From: Dethiobacter sp.
GTDB lineage: Bacteria; Bacillota; Dethiobacteria; DTU022
Assembly: GCA_018333405.1 (NCBI GenBank)
Contig: JAGXSR010000068.1
Coordinates: 1 to 5,045 of the forward strand
Length of the DNA: 5,045 bases
Direction: 5' to 3'
Shown here piece by piece: positions 1 to 4,141 of the stretch (its first letter is position 1; the number at the start of each line of letters is the position of its first letter). The position numbers and the translations under genes are program-made. A model generated the notes under the pieces. The model searched no databases. It had not been told where the DNA came from and was given only the letters and a program-made list of their open reading frames with translations.

Positions 1-259
1 CTTCAAGCTCGCCCCGCTCACCCTCGAAGTTGACCAGATCCATATTGCCCGGCAAAAGCGGCTTGACCTCGTCGTAAATATTTACCTGGTCGATCATATA
101 TACAGTCTGCAGCCTATCGGCCTCGAAGTATGCCAGCAAAGTAGGTATTGCTCCGAATGCCAGGATCAGCAGCGGCGTGGCCAGCATCGAGATGATAAAG
201 GTTTTATTGGTCAGATTTCTTTTGATCTCCCAAGCCGTCACTTTTAGCCAGTCAGGCAT
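1..259 (-). CDS. ABC-2 type transporter permease (NatB-like), N-terminal part
   Basis: This is the first 86 codons of a membrane permease, cut by the window edge. The protein begins MPDWLKVTAWEIKRNLTNKT, a cytoplasmic amphipathic start typical of ABC-2/NatB permeases. A hydrophobic membrane helix follows at about residues 21-45, and then the beginning of a polar extracytoplasmic domain (about 46 onward), as expected where this family has a large loop between its first and second helices. The ATG overlaps the last 8 nt of the ATPase gene and is preceded by GGGGTGAG with about 5 nt spacing, so translation is probably coupled. It would form the export channel driven by the upstream ATPase. The substrate cannot be told: sodium, peptides or drugs are all known in this family. 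Family assignment rests on the N-terminus and the neighbour; most of the protein is not visible. Confidence 0.85.
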   Translation of the reverse strand, partial: MPDWLKVTAWEIKRNLTNKTFIISMLATPLLILAFGAIPTLLAYFEADRLQTVYMIDQVNIYDEVKPLLPGNMDLVNFEGERGELE

Positions 260-1175
260 TCTGCTCACCCCGCGTTACTATGCTTACAAAAATGTCGTGC
301 AGCGATATTCTGTCCATGTGCAGTTCCCTGATCTGCACATCACCGGGCAGATTTTTTAAAAACTGTTCCGGATTTGAGCTCTTCTTAAAATAGATCGTGG
401 TGTGGTTGTGCTGAAAATCGACCCTTTCCACCATCGGTAAAGTTGTAAAATTGATATGCCGGTTGTCGCCGTGGATCACACATTTAAAATCGGCGAAGGA
501 TTCCTTTATGCTGTCCATATCGCCCCATAATACTTTTTTGCCTTTATCAATTAAAAATATCCGGTTGCATAACGCTTCGACCATATTCATCTGGTGGGCT
601 GAGAGCAGAATGGATGTGCCGGAGGCAGCCAGCGCTTGTATCTCCTGTTTGAATAGGTCCTGACTTACCGGATCAAGCCCCGAAAAAGGCTCATCTAAGA
701 TCAGCAGGTCGGGTTCATGGAGCACCGAGGCGATAAACTGCACCTTCTGCGCCATCCCCTTGGAAAACTCCTCAATCCCGGCTTTTTCCTTGCCGGTTAA
801 GCCGAATTTTTCGAAGTATTCGTATATTCGCGGCGCCGCTTTTTCCCGGGGATAGTTTTTCAGCGCGGCGAGATAAAGCAGGATATGGATCACTTTTACT
901 TTCTTATAAAAGCCGCGCTCTTCAGGCAGGTAGCCGATTCTGGAACGGGGTATGGCGCCGTTTTGTTCGTTTTCCCCGTTGAAGAGAAATCTGATATTGC
1001 CTGAGTCGGGGTAAATGATGCCCAATATGGTTCTGATGATCGTCGATTTGCCGGCCCCGTTTGGGCCGACCAGCCCCACGATCTCGCCTCCGGCTACGTT
1101 GAAGGAAACGTTGTCTACCACGGTTTTCCCGCCGAATTCTTTTGATATGTTTTCTATCTCCAGCATCTGTGTCAT
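252..1175 (-). CDS. ABC transporter ATP-binding protein, NatA-like (DUF4162-type C-terminus)
   Basis: This 307-residue ATPase would power the ABC-2 permease encoded next to it, at the cytoplasmic face of the membrane. Visible motifs are Walker A GPNGAGKST (37-45), a Q-loop region reading LPEERG (83-88), signature FSKGM (137-141, in place of LSGGQ), Walker B LLILDEP (157-163), D-loop SGLD (165-168) and switch histidine H194 in SAHQM. The glutamate in place of the Q-loop glutamine and the FSKGM signature are usual for the NatA-like exporter branch and do not suggest inactivity. Residues from about 225 to 300 form the C-terminal extension seen in this branch (DUF4162 type). The chosen ATG has GGAGG 7 nt upstream and shares one base with the stop of the small membrane-protein gene before it; a second Met at residue 4 lies too far from the GGAGG. 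Sodium export by analogy with NatAB is possible, but the substrate is not shown by the sequence. Confidence 0.95.
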   Translation of the reverse strand: MTQMLEIENISKEFGGKTVVDNVSFNVAGGEIVGLVGPNGAGKSTIIRTILGIIYPDSGNIRFLFNGENEQNGAIPRSRIGYLPEERGFYKKVKVIHILLYLAALKNYPREKAAPRIYEYFEKFGLTGKEKAGIEEFSKGMAQKVQFIASVLHEPDLLILDEPFSGLDPVSQDLFKQEIQALAASGTSILLSAHQMNMVEALCNRIFLIDKGKKVLWGDMDSIKESFADFKCVIHGDNRHINFTTLPMVERVDFQHNHTTIYFKKSSNPEQFLKNLPGDVQIRELHMDRISLHDIFVSIVTRGEQNA

Positions 1176-1357
1176 CAGTCAACCTCCGATCGATCGAAGA
1201 ACCGGCGCGATCTGCCGATATAAATAACAGCCATAACCGCCAGGAGAAGAATGTAGAGCTGGGCATACCAGACGCCGAATTCACGCGCGATTGTAACAGC
1301 CAGTGCGATCAGCAGCAGCGAAACCACCATAAAGATGATTGAAAGAGGGCTTACCAT
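1175..1357 (-). CDS. Small two-helix membrane protein of unknown function
   Basis: A 60-residue hydrophobic protein beginning MVSPLSIIFMVV. Two predicted membrane helices occupy about residues 4-24 and 29-48, joined by a short loop (AREF), and a charged tail with several arginines (RSRRFFDRSEVD) probably lies in the cytoplasm by the positive-inside rule. The frame is open back to 1378, but the ATG there has no ribosome binding site. The ATG at 1357 has GGGAG with about 8 nt spacing and the same GTGAGCAGAATG context as the permease start, so I place the start here. Its stop TGA overlaps the ATPase start (TGATG), which ties it to the ABC genes. It could be an accessory subunit of the transporter or a membrane partner of the SPFH protein. 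I do not recognise the family. Confidence 0.7.
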   Translation of the reverse strand: MVSPLSIIFMVVSLLLIALAVTIAREFGVWYAQLYILLLAVMAVIYIGRSRRFFDRSEVD

Positions 1358-1365
1358 TCTGCTCA

Positions 1366-1370
1366 CTCCC
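1366..1370 (-). promoter_or_regulatory. Ribosome binding site deciding the start of the small membrane protein
   Basis: GGGAG on the minus strand lies 8 nt before the ATG at 1357. It falls inside the longer open frame that begins at 1378, which has no purine-rich site of its own, so it favours the shorter 60-residue product. Confidence 0.6.
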
Positions 1371-1394
1371 ATACCCATAATTTGAAGTGACGGG

Positions 1395-1568
1395 TCAAGC
1401 TTCGCTTTTGCGCCCCTTTTTTCTTTGCTTAACGCACTCGCTCAGGAGATATTCGATCTGCCCGTTGATGGAGCGAAAGTCCTCCGCCGCCCAGGCGGCA
1501 AGCTCATTCCAAAGGGCAGGGGAGAGGCGCAGCAAAAGCTGTTTTTTCTTTGTCTCTGTATCCGCCAT
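1395..1568 (-). CDS. Ribbon-helix-helix (Arc-like) DNA-binding protein
   Basis: A 57-residue basic protein with the layout of a minimal ribbon-helix-helix regulator. A beta strand is formed by KKKQLLLRL (7-15), helix A by SPALWNELAAWAAEDF (16-31), a turn by RSING, and helix B by QIEYLLSECVKQRKK (37-51), ending in a lysine/arginine tail. Such proteins dimerise so that the paired strands enter the DNA major groove. The open frame extends upstream into the SPFH gene, but the ATG at 1568 is preceded by AAAGGAA with 8 nt spacing and gives the compact domain, so it is the better start. It begins 22 nt after the SPFH stop and was presumably co-transcribed with it. From general knowledge, short Arc/HicB-like proteins are often found beside SPFH genes in Bacillota. 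No toxin gene is next to it, so I do not call it an antitoxin. Autoregulation of the operon is inference. Confidence 0.85.
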   Translation of the reverse strand: MADTETKKKQLLLRLSPALWNELAAWAAEDFRSINGQIEYLLSECVKQRKKGRKSEA

Positions 1569-1590
1569 GCATAAAGTTCCTTTGCTTTTC

Positions 1591-2613
1591 TCAGTATAGC
1601 GACCCGCTGTTGACCACCGGTTGGACATCTCTGTTTCCGCAGAGGACAACGAGCAGGTTGCTGACCATCGCCGCTTTACGCTCTTCATCGAGCTGGACGA
1701 TATTCTGATCACTCAGTTTATCCAGGGCCATCTCCACCATGCTGACTGCACCTTCCACAATCATCTGCCGGGCGTCGATGATCGCCGAGGCCTGTTGCCT
1801 TTGCAGCATGACAGAGGCAATCTCCGGAGCATAAGACAAGTGGGTAATGCGCGCCTCCATAATCTTAAGCCCGGCCGTCTCTACCTTTTCCTGAATCTCT
1901 TCCCTTAATTTGTCGGCCACCTCCTGGCTGCTGCCGCGCAGGGAGATTTCCCGATCGTCGCTGGTTGTATCATAGGGGTAATTGCGCACAGTATTGCGCA
2001 GCGCGGAGTCGCACTGTATGGACAAAAATTCTTTATAATTGTCTACGTTGAAAACCGCTTTCGCCGTATTCACTACCCGCCAGATCACCACGATGCCGAT
2101 AATAATCGGGTTACCCAGCTTGTCGTTTATTTTCTGTTTTTCGTTATTTAAGGTGATCGCTTTCAGCGAAATCTTTTTATTGGGCAAGTTTATGGATGAT
2201 TTGGTTTTATCCGTACCGGGCAGCAAGGCGGCTGAGGTCAGGGAAGTGATCGAGGCAGCCGGATTAATGGCGACAACAAAAGGATTGACAAAGAAAAACC
2301 CTTCGCCTTTTAGCGTGCCGTAATATTTTCCAAACAAAGTTAACACCAGCGCCTCATTAGGTTGCAGCACCTTCAGTCCAATAAAAATAAGGGGGCCTTT
2401 GATTAAAAGATAGAAAAATCCCACGACGATCAGGGCGGTATGCAGCGCGCTACCCTCTCCGCCTTCTATCGCCCGGATCCCTAAAACGACCATAACGGCC
2501 GCGACGATCATCAGCATAATATTGAGCAGCAAAATCGGTATACCCGGCAGGGTTTTTGGAGCGACCTCTTCCTGATGCGCCGGCCTCTCGTTTATTTTGT
2601 TTGTTTCGGCCAT
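1591..2613 (-). CDS. SPFH/band-7 (stomatin-prohibitin-flotillin-HflK/C) domain membrane protein
   Basis: A 340-residue protein of the SPFH superfamily, membrane scaffolds that oligomerise and organise lipid domains or regulate proteases and transporters. A short polar N-terminus is followed by two hydrophobic segments (about 24-47 and 58-80), then the SPFH domain starting at VLQPNEALVLTLFGKYYGT (82-100). A longer insert at about 130-165 contains KKISLKAITLNNEKQKIND, characteristic of the two-helix SPFH subgroup of Bacillota. The core continues through GIVVIWRVVNTAKAVFNV, and a helical region follows with EVADKLREEIQEKVETAGL (231-249) and the alanine/glutamine-rich stretch after YAPEIASVMLQRQQA. 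The frame is open to 2631, but GAGGAGAT lies within that extension and 8 nt before the ATG at 2613, which fixes the start. It is the first gene of the proposed operon with the ABC exporter, so it may organise that exporter in the membrane; this is inference. Confidence 0.92.
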   Translation of the reverse strand: MAETNKINERPAHQEEVAPKTLPGIPILLLNIMLMIVAAVMVVLGIRAIEGGEGSALHTALIVVGFFYLLIKGPLIFIGLKVLQPNEALVLTLFGKYYGTLKGEGFFFVNPFVVAINPAASITSLTSAALLPGTDKTKSSINLPNKKISLKAITLNNEKQKINDKLGNPIIIGIVVIWRVVNTAKAVFNVDNYKEFLSIQCDSALRNTVRNYPYDTTSDDREISLRGSSQEVADKLREEIQEKVETAGLKIMEARITHLSYAPEIASVMLQRQQASAIIDARQMIVEGAVSMVEMALDKLSDQNIVQLDEERKAAMVSNLLVVLCGNRDVQPVVNSGSLY

Positions 2614-2621
2614 GGTCAGAC

Positions 2622-2627
2622 ATCTCC
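2622..2627 (-). promoter_or_regulatory. Ribosome binding site deciding the SPFH start
   Basis: GGAGAT on the minus strand, part of GAGGAGAT, lies 8 nt before the ATG at 2613. It rules against the in-frame ATG at 2631, which would place this site inside the coding region. Confidence 0.7.
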
Positions 2628-2641
2628 TCATTGGACAAATT

Positions 2642-2660
2642 TGATATTATATTAATATCA
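2642..2660. promoter_or_regulatory. Perfect 8-3-8 palindrome, candidate operator at the SPFH promoter
   Basis: The sequence TGATATTA-TAT-TAATATCA is a perfect inverted repeat of two 8-bp arms around a 3-bp centre. It begins about 6 nt downstream of the -10 box of the minus-strand promoter, so it would cover the transcription start and early transcript. This is a classical place for a repressor site. The ribbon-helix-helix protein encoded as the second gene of the operon is the obvious candidate binder, though that is inference. The AT-rich repeat also contains TATAAT on the minus strand (2651-2646), but no good -35 lies 16-18 nt from it. A transcript hairpin of A-U pairs would be weak, so an operator is more likely than a terminator. 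Confidence 0.6.
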
Positions 2661-2665
2661 TATAC

Positions 2666-2694
2666 ATATTACAGCGCAGCGTAGCGGAAGTCAA
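2666..2694 (-). promoter_or_regulatory. Sigma-A type promoter for the SPFH-ABC operon
   Basis: On the minus strand TTGACT (2694-2689) and TAATAT (2671-2666) are separated by exactly 17 nt. The first differs from the -35 consensus TTGACA at one base. The second matches TATAAT at four of six positions. The predicted start is near 2659, leaving a leader of about 45 nt before the SPFH ATG. No other comparable promoter was seen upstream of the following four genes, supporting a single transcript. Confidence 0.7.
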
Positions 2695-2762
2695 GAAATA
2701 TTTCCGAGATAAAACCTTTAGCAGAGACACGGCAGACTGCGCTCCTACGGCTTCCTGGAGTT

Positions 2763-3086
2763 TTGAACAATTGCGGTGGAATGGTTGCGGATTCATGGAA
2801 ATGGTTGATGAGGCAATATGATTATGTGAAACTGGATGAATGGATGATTATGCCCAATCACATGCACGGAATTATCGTTATTTCGGACGATGGTAGGGGC
2901 GGTTCGCGAACCGCCCCTACGGAGAAACGCAAACCTGTCGGACGTCTGATTGGTGCGTTCAAAACGGTGTCTAACAAACGCATCAACGAATTGCGCGACA
3001 ATCCCAATTTAGGAAAATACGAATCCGAAAAATCCAGAGCTGCAACAAGAGATTATCGCTCTTTCGGTGAGCAGGGCGATCAGTGA
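2763..3086 (+). pseudogene. REP-associated tyrosine transposase (RAYT, Y1/HUH family) fragment
   Basis: The open frame encodes the middle of a Y1-type transposase of the REP-associated group. The landmarks in order are LNNCGGMVADSW (1-12), then LDEWMIMPNHMHGIIVI (24-40) with the HxH metal-binding pair H33 and H35, and KPVGRLIGAFKTVSNKRINELRDNPN (57-82). Relatives carry an N-terminal segment with a conserved YFVTICT-like motif before this and a WQRNYYEH block plus a catalytic tyrosine helix after it. The N-terminal part is absent or unrecognisable upstream, and there is no ATG start at the left edge (only TTG). Recognisable homology ends near 3008; a weak trace (TRDYRS, about 3048-3062) might be the WQRDY block. 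From about 3063 the DNA is ZupT coding sequence on the other strand, so the last residues of this frame are not transposase. A 28-bp palindrome lies inside it at 2893-2920. It cannot be active without its tyrosine. Confidence 0.8.
2893..2920. repeat. Perfect 28-bp GC-rich palindrome (REP-like) inside the transposase frame
   Basis: The 14-base arm GTAGGGGCGGTTCG is followed directly by its exact reverse complement, with no spacer. It is read in frame as part of GRGGSRTAPT (residues 44-53 of the transposase fragment), between the HxH motif and the KPVGRLIGAF block. RAYT enzymes are known to act on short palindromic REP sequences, and palindromes of this GTAGGGGC... type are dispersed in many genomes, so this is probably a REP-like unit lodged in, or part of, the transposase gene. 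Confidence 0.85.
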
Positions 3087-3275
3087 TTCCTGTCCCTTTA
3101 TAAAGATTTCCATGAAGGAGACATAGATCATCACCCCGGCTGAAAAGCCGAGCGCTACAGACAGGAATTTTACGTTGGTCTGTTTAGTGAAAAAGGCTAA
3201 AGCGCTGCCTATTACGGTGGCCAACCCGGCGAAAACGGTGAGTCCAAAGGCAAACAGTAAATTTTGGGGCTCCAT
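3009..3275 (-). pseudogene. zupT: Truncated ZupT-like ZIP family zinc transporter, N-terminal fragment
   Basis: The frame starts MEPQNLLFAFGLTVFAGLAT and continues through IGSALAFFTKQTN (22-34) and KFLSVALGFSAGVMIYVSFMEIF (36-58), which match the first two membrane helices of bacterial ZupT-type ZIP metal importers. A purine-rich site (AGAGGTG) lies 4 nt before the ATG. Similarity is clear to about residue 72 (ESLIALLTER, ending near 3060); the last 16 residues before the stop are doubtful, although GFFG near the end falls where ZupT has AFFGG. A full ZupT is about 250-270 residues with the metal-binding histidines and glutamates in helices 4 and 5, so this 88-residue frame lacks the transport site and must be non-functional. 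The missing part is not found to its left, where the transposase fragment and then the SPFH promoter follow. Confidence 0.82.
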
Positions 3276-3655
3276 TTTGCACCTCTGCTTAGCGTTTGAT
3301 CAGCCCTGCAAGTTGCGGCGAAAGCTATTTAATGCTCAAAGAAGGCTTTGCCTCGTCGGTCCTCCCGCTCGCCCAAGCTTGACTGTTAATTTGCCGGAAA
3401 CCGACGGCGCCGGTAATGTCGACACGGTTTCGGATGGCAAATTGCGAATTGAAAATCGCGCCAGTCTTTAAGCCTTCGGGCTGCCGTGGACCTTGCCGGG
3501 ATCAGTATGCCATAATACTACCAAATCTATGGCTTTCCTGCAACTCCCAGTCTTTATTGCTTGACAATTTCACCGATTTACGGCATTAATTATTTCATGA
3601 ATTTAAATAAAAAGATAAAAACAGGGCGCAGTCGTTAAGCGGGGAGGGGCTTTTT
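3276..3655. other. Intergenic region of about 380 bp without a convincing gene
   Basis: This is the divergent region between the broken zupT and the NuoE-like gene. The right end holds a promoter and a purine-rich leader for the NuoE-like gene. Other structures are weak: GAAACCG (3397-3403) pairs with CGGTTTC (3425-3431) across 21 nt, AGCC-TTCG-GGCT (3471-3482) can form a short UUCG tetraloop hairpin with no following T run, and AGTAT/ATACT arms flank 6 nt at 3504-3519. A plus-strand open stretch at about 3364-3471 reads protein-like but has no start signal. No tRNA, riboswitch or terminator was recognised. Confidence 0.55.
3561..3590 (+). promoter_or_regulatory. Candidate promoter for the NuoE/NuoF-like operon
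   Basis: A perfect -35 hexamer TTGACA at 3561-3566 is followed after 18 nt by ATTAAT (3585-3590), which keeps the last four bases of TATAAT. The predicted start is near 3597, giving a leader of about 60 nt that is AT-rich and ends in GGGGAGGGG, 6 nt before the ATG. An 8-bp palindrome TTCATGAA (3594-3601) lies at the predicted start and could be a weak operator; it does not match a Rex site well. Confidence 0.5.
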
Positions 3656-4141
3656 ATGATGGTCAACTATAATTACACGGCCGTGCAGAAGATTATTGAT
3701 AAACACGAGCGATCTCCGGAAGCTTTGATTGCCGTGCTGCAGGATATTCAGGAGGAGTACAGCTATCTTCCCGAGAATTTGCTCCTTTACTTAGCCAAGA
3801 CCCTTGGCGTCGCCTCTTCAAGAGTCTATGGGGTGGCCACTTTTTACGAAAATTTTTCCCTGGAGCCGAAAGCCAAATATCTGATCAAGATTTGCGACGG
3901 CACAGCCTGTCATGTTAAGAAATCAACGGAGATCCTGGCTGCTTTGAGAAGGGAGCTTAAGATCAGCGAAGAGAAGCGCACCACGAGCGATATGTTGTTT
4001 ACGGTGGAAACTGTTTCATGTATCGGCGCTTGCGGGTTGGCGCCGGCGATCATGATTAACGACAAGATATATCCCAGGATGACTCCTGAATCGACAGTAA
4101 ATTTGCTAAGCAGCATCAGAGAGGAGGAGACCTCCGGATGA
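3656..4141 (+). CDS. NuoE/HndA-like [2Fe-2S] subunit of an NAD(P)-linked hydrogenase or formate dehydrogenase
   Basis: A 161-residue thioredoxin-fold ferredoxin of the 24-kDa NuoE family, about the usual length. The N-terminal helical part (1-70) includes IQEEYSYLPENLLLYLAKTLG and the family hallmark VYGVATFYENF (57-67). The cluster domain follows, with all four expected ligands: C80 and C85 in CDGTACHVK (C-x4-C), and C122 and C126 in CIGACGLAP (C-x3-C). It would hold one [2Fe-2S] cluster and pass electrons to or from the FMN of the NuoF-like partner in the cytoplasm. The first ATG is preceded by GGGGAGGGG with 6 nt spacing. The stop overlaps the next start in ATGA, indicating translational coupling. 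In Complex I a nuoC/D gene would be expected before it; here it is the first gene after a promoter, which fits a soluble HydABC/HndABCD-type complex better. Confidence 0.93.
   Translation: MMVNYNYTAVQKIIDKHERSPEALIAVLQDIQEEYSYLPENLLLYLAKTLGVASSRVYGVATFYENFSLEPKAKYLIKICDGTACHVKKSTEILAALRRELKISEEKRTTSDMLFTVETVSCIGACGLAPAIMINDKIYPRMTPESTVNLLSSIREEETSG
4123..4135 (+). promoter_or_regulatory. GC hairpin covering the ribosome binding site of the NuoF-like gene
   Basis: GGAGG (4123-4127), a 3-nt AGA loop and CCTCC (4131-4135) form a perfect five-pair GC-rich stem ending 2 nt before the ATG at 4138. The left arm is the Shine-Dalgarno sequence, so the folded RNA would hide it. Ribosomes finishing the NuoE-like gene, whose stop is at 4139-4141, would melt the stem, which would enforce coupled translation. 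The structure is seen in the sequence; the regulatory effect is inference. Confidence 0.5.

Noticed and set aside
922..1284. Minus-strand open frame of 120 codons overlapping the ABC ATPase and small membrane protein genes
   Set aside because: It is a shifted frame of two well-supported genes, is arginine-rich and low in complexity, and has no family features.
1395..1568. Antitoxin of a toxin-antitoxin pair
   Set aside because: The ribbon-helix-helix fold fits, but neither neighbour resembles a toxin; the gene sits between an SPFH protein and a small membrane protein in an operon.
1621..1908. Plus-strand open frame of 95 codons opposite the SPFH gene
   Set aside because: It is antisense to a strongly conserved coding region and shows no ribosome binding site or recognisable domain.
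3175..3471. Plus-strand open frame of 98 codons across the zupT start and intergenic region
   Set aside because: Its first third is antisense to zupT, and no initiation signal was found; only the last part is kept as a low-confidence observation.
3471..3482. UUCG tetraloop hairpin as a transcription terminator
   Set aside because: The stem has only four pairs and is not followed by a run of T on either strand.
3594..3601. Rex (redox) operator at the NuoE-like promoter
   Set aside because: TTCATGAA is palindromic but lacks the spaced TTGTGA/TCACAA-type arms of Rex sites, so it is noted only as a weak palindrome.
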